From NCBI RefSeq assembly GCF_009932555.1, contig NZ_BLJO01000008.1, positions 182,644 through 246,643 on the forward strand: a stretch of 64,000 bases of DNA. The letters are read 5' to 3'. The position numbers and the translations under genes are program-made. The notes under the pieces are model-generated. The model made no database searches and had not been told where the DNA came from. It worked only from the letters and a program-made list of their open reading frames with translations. The DNA comes from Steroidobacter agaridevorans (GTDB lineage: Bacteria; Pseudomonadota; Gammaproteobacteria; Steroidobacterales; Steroidobacteraceae). Each line of letters begins with the position of its first letter. The stretch's first letter is position 1. Of this stretch, positions 51,959-61,767 are shown one piece after another.

Positions 51959-51972
51959 TGACAACGTTGTCA
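51959..51972. promoter_or_regulatory. Palindromic LacI-type operator
   Basis: TGACAACGTTGTCA is a perfect 14-bp palindrome with the central CG typical of LacI-family sites. It closely resembles published NagR-type operators of GlcNAc regulons in gammaproteobacteria. It lies 42 bp before the permease start codon. I saw no second copy in the window. The LacI-family gene at 19458-20483 is a candidate regulator. Confidence 0.65.
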
Positions 51973-52013
51973 CCTTAGACCGACGGCAACGGAAGCAAAC
52001 CGGGGGATAGAGA

Positions 52014-53294
52014 ATGAATTCGAATAGCGGCGCACAGCCGAGCTACCTGCCTGCACTGGTGGTGCTGACCTCCCTGTTCTTCATGTGGGGGTTCATTACC
52101 TCGCTGAACGACATCCTGATCCCGCATCTCAAGGCCATTTTCACGTTGAGTTACGTGCAGGCCATGCTGATTCAGTTCAGCTTTTTCGGCGCGTACTTCG
52201 TGATGTCGGTGCCCTCGGGCTACCTGGTGGAGAAGTTGGGCTACCGGCGCGGCATCATCATCGGGCTCTCGACGGCCGGTGTGGCGTGTCTGGGCTTCTA
52301 TCCGGCAGCCTCGATGCAGTCGTATCCGCTGTTCCTGGCGGCGTTATTCGTGCTGGCGTCCGGCATCACGCTGCTTCAGGTCGCCGCGAATCCGTATGTC
52401 ACCATCCTCGGGCCGAGCGACACCGCGGCCAGCCGCCTGAATCTCACGCAGGCCTTCAATTCGCTGGGCACGACAGTCGGTCCGTTCCTGGGCTCGATGT
52501 TCATTCTGTCGGCGGCTGTCACCGCGGGCACGGCGGTCGATACGGCAAAGGAAATCCAGACCGTGCAGGGCCCGTACCTGGTGCTGGCGGCGCTGTTGTT
52601 CCTGATCGCCATCGTGTTCTCGCAGTTCAAGCTGCCGGTGGTGAAGGGCACGGATGCGACGACTTCGGCGGCGGACGATCACAATGTCCCCAGCGTGTGG
52701 AAGCACTCGCACCTGGTGCTCGGGGCGGTTGCCATCTTCATGTACGTGGGCGCGGAGGTTGCGATCGGCAGCTTGCTGGTGAATTTCATGTCGCAGCCGG
52801 ACGTCGGCGGACTGAATGAAAGCACCGCCGGCCGGTACCTGTCGCTGTATTGGGGCGGAGCGATGGTCGGCCGCTTCATCGGCGCCGTCGTGCTTCGCAA
52901 GATCAGGCCGGGCCACGTGCTGGCGTTCAACGCGGCCTGCGCGATCGCGCTGCTGCTGATCGCGATGAGCATGGCCGGCAGGACGGCGATGTGGGCCGTG
53001 CTGGCCATCGGCCTGTTCAACTCGATCATGTTCCCGACCATCTTCACGCTCGGCGTTGCGAAGCTCGGCCGTCACACCGGCGAAGGCTCGGGCGTGCTGT
53101 GCATGGCCATCGTCGGCGGCGCCATCGTGCCGGTGATCCAGGGATACTTCGCCGACACCATCGGCCTGCTCGCATCGTTCTTCGTACCCGCGGTCTGCTA
53201 CGCCTACATCGTGTTCTACGGACTCAAAGGTCACATCGTCCGCAGCGTGCCCGATGCGGAAATTCCGGCGAGCGGCGCGCGGGCCAATATGTGA
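52014..53294 (+). CDS. FucP/NagP-type sugar:proton symporter (FHS family MFS)
   Basis: The 426-residue membrane protein has about twelve helices and the family motif LFFMWGFITSLNDILIPHLKAIF, with GITLLQVAANPYVTILGP and LTQAFNSLGTTVGPFLG. FHS permeases import fucose, glucose/galactose or GlcNAc by proton symport; NagP of Shewanella is in this family. The LacI-type palindrome upstream hints at control by the GlcNAc regulator. GGGGGATAGAG is the ribosome binding site. The precise sugar is not determined by sequence alone. Confidence 0.88.
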   Translation: MNSNSGAQPSYLPALVVLTSLFFMWGFITSLNDILIPHLKAIFTLSYVQAMLIQFSFFGAYFVMSVPSGYLVEKLGYRRGIIIGLSTAGVACLGFYPAASMQSYPLFLAALFVLASGITLLQVAANPYVTILGPSDTAASRLNLTQAFNSLGTTVGPFLGSMFILSAAVTAGTAVDTAKEIQTVQGPYLVLAALLFLIAIVFSQFKLPVVKGTDATTSAADDHNVPSVWKHSHLVLGAVAIFMYVGAEVAIGSLLVNFMSQPDVGGLNESTAGRYLSLYWGGAMVGRFIGAVVLRKIRPGHVLAFNAACAIALLLIAMSMAGRTAMWAVLAIGLFNSIMFPTIFTLGVAKLGRHTGEGSGVLCMAIVGGAIVPVIQGYFADTIGLLASFFVPAVCYAYIVFYGLKGHIVRSVPDAEIPASGARANM

Positions 53295-53428
53295 CCTCGC
53301 TCACAAGCCTGACAATTCCTTGAGTGTCAGATCGGCTTCGAGGACCGGTAACCGCTGCATCTCAGTGGCGGGCGCCGGTCCTCGCGTGAGAGACTGCCGG
53401 CGCGAAGAAGATCCCGCACGGGCAACTC

Positions 53429-55219
53429 ATGACGGACAACTGGCAGCGCGTAGCAGGAAGCACGCATCAGCGAGGATTCATCGACGGCGCACTCCCGATG
53501 CTCGTGAAACGAGCGGTGGTCGCGCAAGCTGTTCTCATTCTTGTGGCGCTGTGGAGCTACGCCTCCTGGCGGGTCTATAGCGACAAAGCCGAAACGCTCG
53601 AATCCGCCCGTCACGAGCTGAGCGCCCTCGCCGCCGGCATGTACGTTCATTTGCAGGCGGTCTTGAACGACAGCCTGGGCGCGGCGCGGACCGCTGCGCA
53701 GGCGATCGACGCCAACGGCGGAATGACGGAAATTCCATCGACGACGGCCGCTCAGTTGCTGGCGCGTGAGCTCAGCAGCGGCGAATACGTTCGCGCGCTG
53801 TTCGTGATGACGCCAAATAAATTCGTCGCAGCCGTTCGCAATCGTGACACGCAAACGCTCGATGCGCCGCCGGGCTGGATACAGCCGGCGATCGAGGATA
53901 CGCGCGGCGTATTCATCGGCCGCACGATCGAAGATCCCATCGAATCGGCGCAGCGCGCATTCCCCATCGCGATCCGCACCGTCGACAGCACTGGCGCCAC
54001 GGTGTGGGCCGGCGCATTGCTCGGCGTCGATGCGCTCGACCAGTTGTACGAAACCATGGCGATCCGTGGCGGGGCGTTGAGTGTCACGTCCACCGCCGGC
54101 GATTTGTTATTACGAGTGCCGACGCCGACGCTGGCGCACACCAAACAGATCAACGTCCGCGATAGCGACGTTTATCGCGGCAGTGTGCAGTTGTCGGAAG
54201 AGGGCGGCTTCGTCGAAGCGCCGAGCCCGTTCGCAACCGGCACGTGGGTGTATGCCATCCGCCGTCTCGGCGGTTATCGGCTGGCGGTGTCGGCGAGCCG
54301 CGAGAAAGAAGCCATTCTGTATCAGTGGCACGAGCGCACGCGCGGCCTGACGATCGTGCTGGTCGGCATCTCCATCTTGTTTATCGCGATGACGGTGCTG
54401 CTCCGGCATTTCATCAACCGGCTGGAGAAGGCCAACACCAATCTGGGTCAGCTCAATGCCGAGCTGGAGAGTCGCGTGGCCGCGCGCACCAACGAGTTGC
54501 AGGAAGCGAATCAACAGCTGGCGCTCACCAATGAAGAGTTGGAAGCGTTCACGGCGTCGGCGTCTCACGATCTGCGCTCGCCGCTGGGAACGATTGCGGG
54601 CCAGGCGGGCCTGCTCCGTGACGACATCGGTAGAGGGATGACCGATGTGATCACGCAACGTATCGATCGCATTCAGTCCAACGTCACACGCTCCTCCGAA
54701 ATCATCGACGGCTTGTTGTCGCTGGCGCGCGTGTCGCGCCAGGAATTGTTGAACGAGCGGGTCGACATTTCGGCGCTGGCTCGAAACGTCGTAGAGGATC
54801 TGCGCCAGCAATATCCGAGACACAAGGTCGAGTGCATGATCGAGCCGAACCTCATGGTGAACGCCGACCCGCGCTTGATGAAGAGCCTGTTGGGCAACCT
54901 GCTGGGCAACGCCTGGAAGTACACCAGCCGCATACCGAACGCGCGCGTCGAAGTGAGCTGCACGCAAGCCACCGGCGGCATCGTGTTCTCGGTGCGAGAC
55001 AATGGCGCCGGTTTCGATATGTCACGCGCGCAGCGTTTGTTCGAGCCGTTTCAGCGATTGCACAGCCCGTCGGAATTTCCGGGCGTGGGCATCGGCCTTG
55101 CGATCGTCGCCCGCATCGTGCGCCGTTATGGCGGCAAGATCACGGTGGACAGCGAGCCCAGCCGCGGCACGATTTTCCGTTTCACCCTGCCGGCAGCGGC
55201 GGTCACCAACAAAGAATAA
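53429..55219 (+). CDS. Membrane sensor histidine kinase
   Basis: The 596-residue protein has two transmembrane helices (about 28-48 and 309-328) bracketing a roughly 260-residue periplasmic sensor. A coiled coil follows (RLEKANTNLGQLNAELESRVAARTNELQEANQQL), then a HisKA domain with the phospho-acceptor His380 (SASHDLRSPLG) and a HATPase domain (LGNLLGNAWKYTSR; VRDNGAGFDMSRAQRLFEPFQRLH; GVGIGLAIVARIVRRYGG). No response regulator is adjacent. It is an orphan by position, so its partner lies elsewhere. Confidence 0.88.
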   Translation: MTDNWQRVAGSTHQRGFIDGALPMLVKRAVVAQAVLILVALWSYASWRVYSDKAETLESARHELSALAAGMYVHLQAVLNDSLGAARTAAQAIDANGGMTEIPSTTAAQLLARELSSGEYVRALFVMTPNKFVAAVRNRDTQTLDAPPGWIQPAIEDTRGVFIGRTIEDPIESAQRAFPIAIRTVDSTGATVWAGALLGVDALDQLYETMAIRGGALSVTSTAGDLLLRVPTPTLAHTKQINVRDSDVYRGSVQLSEEGGFVEAPSPFATGTWVYAIRRLGGYRLAVSASREKEAILYQWHERTRGLTIVLVGISILFIAMTVLLRHFINRLEKANTNLGQLNAELESRVAARTNELQEANQQLALTNEELEAFTASASHDLRSPLGTIAGQAGLLRDDIGRGMTDVITQRIDRIQSNVTRSSEIIDGLLSLARVSRQELLNERVDISALARNVVEDLRQQYPRHKVECMIEPNLMVNADPRLMKSLLGNLLGNAWKYTSRIPNARVEVSCTQATGGIVFSVRDNGAGFDMSRAQRLFEPFQRLHSPSEFPGVGIGLAIVARIVRRYGGKITVDSEPSRGTIFRFTLPAAAVTNKE

Positions 55220-55266
55220 GAGTCGGGTGTTATGGTGAGGCTCCCGTTCCTGGAGCCCTCGCCTCG

Positions 55267-55848
55267 ATGCCGAATCCTTCCGCTCCGCGTCTTCGTATCG
55301 TCGGTATCGGCGGCACCACCAAGGCCGGCTCGTCGACCGAGAAAGCGCTGGCGGCGTGCCTCGCGGCGGCTCAGCGCCTGGGCGCGGAAGTACAGCTCAT
55401 CCCCGGCACGGCCCTGGCCTGCCTGCCGCTGTACTCCCCGGAAGAGACCGCCCGAACGCCGGAGCAACAGCGCTTCGTGGCCACGGTCCGCGACGCCGAC
55501 GGCCTGATTCTCGCCACGCCCGCCTATCACGCCGGCATGTCGGGGCTGATGAAGAACGCCATCGATCTGCTCGAGGACCTGCGAGATGAGCCCCGGCCGT
55601 ACCTGGATGGGCGGGCGGTGGGCTGCATCGTGACGGCATATGGCTGGCAAGGGGCCGGGACGACACTGACTTCGGTGCGCACCATCGTGCATGCCTTGCG
55701 CGGCTGGCCGACGCCGCTCGGGGTAACCCTGAACACCGCGATGCCGTTATTCGATCCGTCCGGTTTATGTATGGACGAGCGGATCCAGACCCAGTTCGAG
55801 CTGCTTGCTCAGCAAGTCGTCAGCTTCGCGTCACGTTTCGCCGCATAA
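55267..55848 (+). CDS. NADPH-dependent FMN reductase
   Basis: The 193-residue flavodoxin-fold protein has RIVGIGGTTKAGSSTEKAL (phosphate-binding loop), DADGLILATPAYHAGMSGLMKNAIDLLEDL with the FMN-binding stretch, and VGCIVTAYGWQGAGTTLTSVRTIVHALRG. It probably reduces FMN or quinones in the cytoplasm. The start at 55267 is followed by MPNPSAPRLRIV. It is 47 bp after the kinase gene and may share its transcript. Confidence 0.84.
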   Translation: MPNPSAPRLRIVGIGGTTKAGSSTEKALAACLAAAQRLGAEVQLIPGTALACLPLYSPEETARTPEQQRFVATVRDADGLILATPAYHAGMSGLMKNAIDLLEDLRDEPRPYLDGRAVGCIVTAYGWQGAGTTLTSVRTIVHALRGWPTPLGVTLNTAMPLFDPSGLCMDERIQTQFELLAQQVVSFASRFAA

Positions 55849-55974
55849 GATTACTGACGTCCATTAAAGGTTTATCAGTTAGCCCGGGCCATCGGGGCAG
55901 CGGGTTACCATGGCGCGTTTGCATGCCACCGCCAGCGGTGTCATCTAGTTATAGGTCTAACGGATAGAGCTTTC

Positions 55975-57063
55975 ATGCCAGATCGACGCCCCCGCCATCC
56001 CACCCCCTCGCAGTGGGCCCTGTGCGCGATGCTTCTGATCGCGGCCGCGGGCTGCTCGCGTCAACAGGCCGGGCCGGGCAAGGTCGTCGGGCCGCAGACC
56101 ATCGACGTCATCAGCGCCGAAGCGAAGATTCAGCCGCTGGGAGTGGAGATCGAAGCGGTCGGCACCGCGCGCGCCAACGAGTCTGTCGAAGTCACCTCCA
56201 AAGCTTCCAACACCATCACCGCGATTCGTTTCGAAGAGGGCGATCGGGTCCGCAAGGGCGATGTGCTCGTCGAGCTCGACGGCGCCGAAGCCCGCGCCTC
56301 GCTGGCGGAAGCCGAAGCTGCGCTGGCGGAAAGTCAGAACAACTTCAAGCGCAGCCGCGACCTGTACACGCAGCAGGCGTTGTCGGTGTCGCAGCTCGAC
56401 CTGATCGAAGCGACCTTGAAGGGCAATCAGGCGCGCGTCGATGTGGCGAAGGCGCGCCTCGCGGACACCATCATTCGCGCCAGCTTCGACGGCAAGACCG
56501 GCTTTCGTCGCGTCAGCGTCGGCAGCCTGGTGAGCCCCGGCACGGTGATCACCACGCTCGACGACACGTCCGTCATCAAGCTCGACTTCACCGTCGCCGA
56601 AACTTATTTGTATGCCTTGGCGAAGGGCCTGCCGGTGACCGCGACCACGGCCGGCCTGCCGGGGCGCGAGTTCAACGGCAAGGTCAGCCAGATCGATTCG
56701 CGAGTCGATCCGGTGAGCCGCTCCATTGCCGTGCGCGCCGAGCTGCCCAATGCCAAGGGCGAGCTGCGTCCCGGCATGTTCATGACGGTGAAGCTGCAGG
56801 GCGAGGTGTCGCCGGCATTGCTGGTCTCGGAAAGCGCGATCGTGCCGGAGCAGGGCCGCGTGTTCGTGTTCGTGGTCGAGAACGGCGAGGCGACGCGTCG
56901 CGAAGTGAAACTAGGCAAGCGCCGTCCGGGCGTGGTCGAGATCGTCGAAGGGTTGAAGGAGCATGAGCGCGTGGTGATCGAAGGCACGCAGAATCTGCGT
57001 GATGGCGGGCCAGTGCGCGAGCAGGGACAACAGGCGCAGGCCGAGCAGAAGACGAGTTCCTAA
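55975..57063 (+). CDS. RND efflux membrane fusion protein (periplasmic adaptor)
   Basis: The 362-residue lipoprotein has LLIAAAGCSRQQ (Cys27) and an HlyD/AcrA-type architecture: a barrel-sandwich half (IRFEEGDRVRKGDVLVELDGAEARA), a helical hairpin (SLAEAEAALAESQNNFKRSRDLY, with QQALSVSQLDLIEATLKGNQARVDVA), the second lipoyl half (IIRASFDGKTGFRRVSVGSLVSPG) and a beta-barrel. It bridges the inner-membrane pump to an outer-membrane channel. It lies 3 bp before the pump gene. No TolC-like gene is present nearby. Confidence 0.93.
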   Translation: MPDRRPRHPTPSQWALCAMLLIAAAGCSRQQAGPGKVVGPQTIDVISAEAKIQPLGVEIEAVGTARANESVEVTSKASNTITAIRFEEGDRVRKGDVLVELDGAEARASLAEAEAALAESQNNFKRSRDLYTQQALSVSQLDLIEATLKGNQARVDVAKARLADTIIRASFDGKTGFRRVSVGSLVSPGTVITTLDDTSVIKLDFTVAETYLYALAKGLPVTATTAGLPGREFNGKVSQIDSRVDPVSRSIAVRAELPNAKGELRPGMFMTVKLQGEVSPALLVSESAIVPEQGRVFVFVVENGEATRREVKLGKRRPGVVEIVEGLKEHERVVIEGTQNLRDGGPVREQGQQAQAEQKTSS

Positions 57064-57066
57064 GTC

Positions 57067-60000
57067 ATGAAGCTGTCCGAGCTGTCGGTCCGCCGTCCGG
57101 TCTTCGCGACCGTCATCAGCCTGTTGCTGATCATCTTCGGCCTGGTATCGCTGCAGCGCCTGGCGGTGCGCGAATATCCCGATATCGATCGGCCGGTCGT
57201 GTCGATCACGACCACCTATACCGGCGCCTCGGCCGCGGTCATCGAGACCAAGATCACGCAGGTGATCGAGGACTCGATCGCCGGCATCGAGGGCATTCTC
57301 AAAATCGAATCGGACAGCGAAGACGAGCGCTCGTCGGTGCGCATCGAGTTCGATGTGAATCGCGAGATCGATGGCGCGGCCAACGACGTGCGCGACCGCG
57401 TGGCGCGCGTGCTCGGCAATCTGCCGGAAGAGGCCGATCCGCCGGAAGTGCTGAAGGCCGACGCCAGCGCCGATCCGATCATGTACATCCTGTTCAGCTC
57501 CGACACCATGTCGACGCTGGAAGTCACCGACTACGCCGAGCGCAATCTCATCGACCGGCTGTCGACCGTGCCGGGCGTGGCGCGAGTTTCCATCAACGGC
57601 GCGCGACGCTACTCGATGCGCATCTGGCTGGATCGCCAGGCCTTGGCCGCGCGTCAGCTGACCGTCACCGATGTCGAAGACGCGCTCCGGCGAGAGAACG
57701 TCGAGCTGCCGGCCGGCCGCATCGAATCGAAGACGCGCGAGTTCACGCTTCGCACACTGGTCGGATTGGATAGCGAACAAGACTTCCGCGATCTGGTCAT
57801 CACGCGGGGCTCCGACGGTCACCTGATCCGGTTGGGTGAAGTGGCCAACGTGCAGTTGGCGGCGGAGAACGATCGCGCCGCCGCGCGCTTCGATGGCCAA
57901 TCCGGCGTCTCGATGGCGGTGGAAGCGCAGTCGAAGGCGAACACGCTCGACATCGTGCGTGGGGTGCGAGCCGAGATCGACAGGCTGCAAGACACGATGC
58001 CACGCGGAACGATGCTGGAGGTCGGCGTCGACAACGGTCTGGCGATCGAAGCGGCGCTCCGTGAAGTGATCATTGCAGTCGTGTTCGCGCTGATCTCCGT
58101 GCTCGCCGTGATCTACGCGTTCCTCGGCAGCCTGCGAGCGACGCTGATTCCGGCTGTGACGATTCCCGTGTCCATCATCGCTTCGTTCACCGTGATGTAT
58201 GCGATGGGCTACTCGGCCAACGTGCTCACCTTGCTCGGCCTGGTGCTGGCCATCGGCCTGGTCGTGGACGATGCCATCGTCGTGCTCGAAAACGTGCATC
58301 GTCGCGCCGAGCTCGGCGAGCCGCCGTTGGTTGCCGCGGTGACCGGCAGTCGCGAAATCGGTTTCGCCGTCATTGCCACGACCTTGACGCTCGCGGCCGT
58401 GTTCATTCCGATTTCATTCTTGCCGGGCGACATCGGACGTTTGTTCAGCGAGTTCGGCTTCACGCTCGCGGCGTCGGTGTTGTTCTCGGCGCTGGTGGCG
58501 TTGACGTTGACGCCGATGCTGGCGTCGAAGCTGCCCGAGTCGGACGCCCATCGGAATCGTTTCGCGCGGATGGTGGATCGCTTCTTCCGCAAGCTCGCTG
58601 AAGTTTATGACGCACGCCTGCGCTCGCTGATTCGCCGGCCCTGGCTGATCCTCGGCGCCGTAGGCGCCCTGGTCCTGCTCGGCGCGCTGACGTTCCGATC
58701 GGTGCCGTCGGAATTCACGCCGCTTGCCGATGCGGGCCGCGTCAGCGTGTCCATCGAAGCGCCGGAAGGCACCAGCTTCGATCACATGTATCAATATGCG
58801 ATGAAGCTCGAAGCCATCGCCATGAAAGAGAAGCAGACGCACGGCGATATCGCGCACATCCTGCTGCGCGTACCGGGCAATGGTGGCGGCGACGTGCGCA
58901 CCGGCGACGTGAATTCGGCCCGCGTCTTCATGATGTTGACCGACTGGCACGATCGAAAGCGCTCGGCGCAGAACATTGCGGACGCGATCGTCGCCGAAGC
59001 ACAGAAGACCATGCCCGGCGTGCGCGCCATGGCAAACCAGCAGGGCAGCTTGGGCCGGCGGGGTTCAGGTCGTCCGTTCGAAGCCGTGCTCGGCGGTCCC
59101 GATTATGAAACGCTGGCGAAGTGGTCGAACCAGATGGTCGACCTGGCGCGCCAGAATCCGGGGTTACGCAACATCGATAACACCTACAAAGAACGCAAAC
59201 CGCAATTGCGTGTCTCGGTAGATCGTAGCCGTGCGGCCGAGTTGGGCGTGTCGTTGGAGACCGTCGGCCGGACGCTGGAGACTGTGCTCGGCTCGCGTAT
59301 CGTCACGACGTACGTCGATCGCGGCCGAGAATACAACGTCATCCTGCAAGCTGCGGATGAGGCGCGCGAGACCATTACCGATCTCACAAACATTCGGGTG
59401 CGGTCGGCCCGTGGCGATACGCTGATTCCGCTATCCAACGTCGTGCACATCGAGGAGACCGCGGGCGCTGTGCAGTTGCCGCGATTCAACCGGCTGCGTT
59501 CGGTGGAGATTCGTGCCGATCTCGCGCCCGGCTATACGATGGGCGAAGCGATCGAATGGTTCACGGAGACCGCGGCGCGCGAGCTGCCGGAAGCGACGGT
59601 GATGTGGGACGGCGAATCCGGCGAATACATGCGCGCCGGCCAGCAGATGTATCTCACGTTCTTCTTCGCGCTGGCGATCGTGTTCCTGGTGCTTGCGGCG
59701 CAGTTCGAGAGCTTCGTGCACCCGGCCATCATCATGGTGACGGTGCCGCTGGCGTTGCTGGGCGCGGTGTTCGGATTGAAGCTGTACGGCGCGACCATCA
59801 ATATTTTCAGTCAGATCGCGGTGATCATGCTCATCGGCATCGCCGCCAAGAACGGCGTGCTGATCGTCGAGTTCGCCAATCAGCTGCGCGACCAGGGCCT
59901 GGAGTTCACCGAGGCCGTCGTGAAGGCCGCCGAGACGCGCCTGCGCCCGGTGTTGATGACCAGCTTGTGTACGGCGTTCGGCGCGTTGCCGTTGTTGTTC

Positions 60001-60225
60001 GCGACGGGCGCGGGCTCGGAGCAGCGCATTCCCATCGGCATCGTGGTGTTCTACGGCACGATCGTTTCTGTGGTCCTGACACTGTTTGCCGTGCCGGCGG
60101 TGTATTCGATCTTCGCTCGCCGCACCAAGTCGCCGGAGCATGTCAGCCGTGTTCTGGACAAGATGCTCGGCGAGCATACGCCGCCCAGCGAGCAGCACGA
60201 GAGCAGCCCAGCCAAGCTGTCATGA
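57067..60225 (+). CDS. RND multidrug efflux transporter, inner-membrane pump
   Basis: The 1052-residue HAE1-type pump starts MKLSELSVRRPVFATVISLLLIIFGLVSLQRLAVREYPDID. It has twelve predicted helices, two large periplasmic loops, the GLVVDDAIVVLENVHRR motif in helix 4 with the proton-relay Asp pair, and the matching GIAAKNGVLIVEFANQLRDQG in the second half. It exports toxic compounds by proton antiport with the adaptor encoded just upstream. Confidence 0.95.
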   Translation: MKLSELSVRRPVFATVISLLLIIFGLVSLQRLAVREYPDIDRPVVSITTTYTGASAAVIETKITQVIEDSIAGIEGILKIESDSEDERSSVRIEFDVNREIDGAANDVRDRVARVLGNLPEEADPPEVLKADASADPIMYILFSSDTMSTLEVTDYAERNLIDRLSTVPGVARVSINGARRYSMRIWLDRQALAARQLTVTDVEDALRRENVELPAGRIESKTREFTLRTLVGLDSEQDFRDLVITRGSDGHLIRLGEVANVQLAAENDRAAARFDGQSGVSMAVEAQSKANTLDIVRGVRAEIDRLQDTMPRGTMLEVGVDNGLAIEAALREVIIAVVFALISVLAVIYAFLGSLRATLIPAVTIPVSIIASFTVMYAMGYSANVLTLLGLVLAIGLVVDDAIVVLENVHRRAELGEPPLVAAVTGSREIGFAVIATTLTLAAVFIPISFLPGDIGRLFSEFGFTLAASVLFSALVALTLTPMLASKLPESDAHRNRFARMVDRFFRKLAEVYDARLRSLIRRPWLILGAVGALVLLGALTFRSVPSEFTPLADAGRVSVSIEAPEGTSFDHMYQYAMKLEAIAMKEKQTHGDIAHILLRVPGNGGGDVRTGDVNSARVFMMLTDWHDRKRSAQNIADAIVAEAQKTMPGVRAMANQQGSLGRRGSGRPFEAVLGGPDYETLAKWSNQMVDLARQNPGLRNIDNTYKERKPQLRVSVDRSRAAELGVSLETVGRTLETVLGSRIVTTYVDRGREYNVILQAADEARETITDLTNIRVRSARGDTLIPLSNVVHIEETAGAVQLPRFNRLRSVEIRADLAPGYTMGEAIEWFTETAARELPEATVMWDGESGEYMRAGQQMYLTFFFALAIVFLVLAAQFESFVHPAIIMVTVPLALLGAVFGLKLYGATINIFSQIAVIMLIGIAAKNGVLIVEFANQLRDQGLEFTEAVVKAAETRLRPVLMTSLCTAFGALPLLFATGAGSEQRIPIGIVVFYGTIVSVVLTLFAVPAVYSIFARRTKSPEHVSRVLDKMLGEHTPPSEQHESSPAKLS

Positions 60226-60229
60226 TTCC

Positions 60230-61183
60230 ATGAGCACGCCGACCGCCGAGTTCTGCCAGCCTCTGGATCACGGCATCTTCGTCATCGATACCGGCTTTGT
60301 CCGGCCCCGGTTCGATGCCGCTTATCTGGTCGTCGAAAACGGTCGAGCTGCTTATATCGACACCGGACCGAACAACGCCGTGCCGAGATTGTTGGCGGCG
60401 CTGAACGTTGCCGGACTCGAGCGCAGCGCCGTCGACTATGTGATTCCAACGCATGTGCATTTGGATCACGCCGGCGGAGCAGGGTTGCTGATGAGCGAAT
60501 TGCCAAACGCCCGGATGCTCGTTCATCCGCGCGGCGCGCGTCACATGATCGATCCGACGGCGCTGATGGAAGGCGTGCGCGCCGTGTACGGCGTCGAAGT
60601 GGCCAATCGCGATTACGGCGAGCTGGTGCCGGTGCCGGAAGAAAGAGTCACAACCACGAGCGATGGCATGGTCGTGATGTTGGGCGGGCGTCCGTTGCAG
60701 TTCATGGATACGCCGGGCCATGCCAAACATCACCACTGCATCTGGGATGAAGCCAGCCGCGGCTGGTTTACTGGCGACACCTTCGGCATCGCCTATCCGG
60801 AGTTGCACACGCCCAATGGGCCGTATGTCGTGCCGGCTACGGCGCCGGTGCAGTTCGATCAGGTAGCGTTGCACGAGTCGATCAAGCGCCTGCTGGCCCA
60901 ACGGCCGGCGCAGATGTATCTGACGCACTTTGGCGCGGTCGCCAACCCCGAACAGCTGTCGGTGCAATTCCTTTCGCAGGTCGATGCCATGGTCGCGGCG
61001 GCCCGCTCGCTCGCGCTCGTGCCCGATCGCCACGAACAGCTGAAGCGGGCGTTTGCCGATATTTATATCGCCGAGCTGCGGCGCTCCGGCTCGAGCCAGC
61101 CGGAATCTTTCCTACGCGACATCCTCGCCACCGACATCGAGTTGAATGCGCAGGGCCTGGGCGCCTGGCTCAACAAACATTAA
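60230..61183 (+). CDS. MBL-fold metallo-hydrolase
   Basis: The 317-residue protein has the zinc-binding motif THVHLDHAGG near 79 (HxHxDH), DTPGHAKHHHCIWDE near 163 and GDTFGIAYPEL near 182, and a final YLTHFGAVANPEQL. These are the standard ligands of glyoxalase II-like MBL hydrolases. It follows the RND pump stop by 4 bp and may be co-transcribed. A thioester, lactone or lactam substrate is possible. Confidence 0.87.
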   Translation: MSTPTAEFCQPLDHGIFVIDTGFVRPRFDAAYLVVENGRAAYIDTGPNNAVPRLLAALNVAGLERSAVDYVIPTHVHLDHAGGAGLLMSELPNARMLVHPRGARHMIDPTALMEGVRAVYGVEVANRDYGELVPVPEERVTTTSDGMVVMLGGRPLQFMDTPGHAKHHHCIWDEASRGWFTGDTFGIAYPELHTPNGPYVVPATAPVQFDQVALHESIKRLLAQRPAQMYLTHFGAVANPEQLSVQFLSQVDAMVAAARSLALVPDRHEQLKRAFADIYIAELRRSGSSQPESFLRDILATDIELNAQGLGAWLNKH

Positions 61184-61320
61184 GTTGTAGGGAAAGAACC
61201 CGCGTCGGCGGCAATTCAGGCTTCGCCTAAAGGCAATCGCCCCCAATTCGTGATGTATTGCGCTGAACGTCGCAATGCGGCTCACGCATCCTGCGCACGC
61301 CCCTACCTCTTGGATTGAAC

Positions 61321-61686
61321 ATGTCCGCAGAATTGATACCCATTATCGCCTTCCTCTCGGGCGCCATGGTCACGGCGATTTTGTCGTCGTTGTCGGTATC
61401 GCGCGCCGTCAAAGAACAGCAGGAAATCCTGAAACGGGGCCACGTCGCCCATGGCCGCATCCTGCACATCTGGCGGCCCAAGCTGCGTGGGGCCTTTGCC
61501 CGCATCTATTTCGAGTTCGAGCCGACCGGGATGGATACGGTGCGCGGTTGCCATATCGACCGCCGCCCGGCCGAGGAACTTCGGGCGTCGTTGCCCGCGG
61601 TGGGGACGACGGTGGCCGTGCGCTATTTACCGGACCAGCCCAAGCAGGCGGTGATTGCCCGCCTGGTGTCCCGTTTTACCGACTAA
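61321..61686 (+). CDS. Small membrane protein, DUF3592-like
   Basis: The 121-residue protein has one N-terminal transmembrane helix (LIPIIAFLSGAMVTAILSSLSV) and a soluble part with ILKRGHVAHGRILHIWRPKLRGAFARIYFEFEP and PAVGTTVAVRYLPDQPKQAVI. That layout matches DUF3592-type proteins, whose role is unknown. The start is ATG 61321; TTG 61315 lies in frame upstream. Confidence 0.65.
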   Translation: MSAELIPIIAFLSGAMVTAILSSLSVSRAVKEQQEILKRGHVAHGRILHIWRPKLRGAFARIYFEFEPTGMDTVRGCHIDRRPAEELRASLPAVGTTVAVRYLPDQPKQAVIARLVSRFTD

Positions 61687-61767
61687 AACGCTGCAGGCGA
61701 CGGAACCAACCGTCGCGCCCCCTCATTTCGTCGTCGATAGTGGTTACGACGCCCCGGAGGAGGGTTT

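Noticed and set aside
56911-58299. 462-codon open frame on the minus strand, His/Asp-rich
   Set aside because: It is antisense to the RND adaptor and pump genes and has low-complexity composition; no family was recognised.
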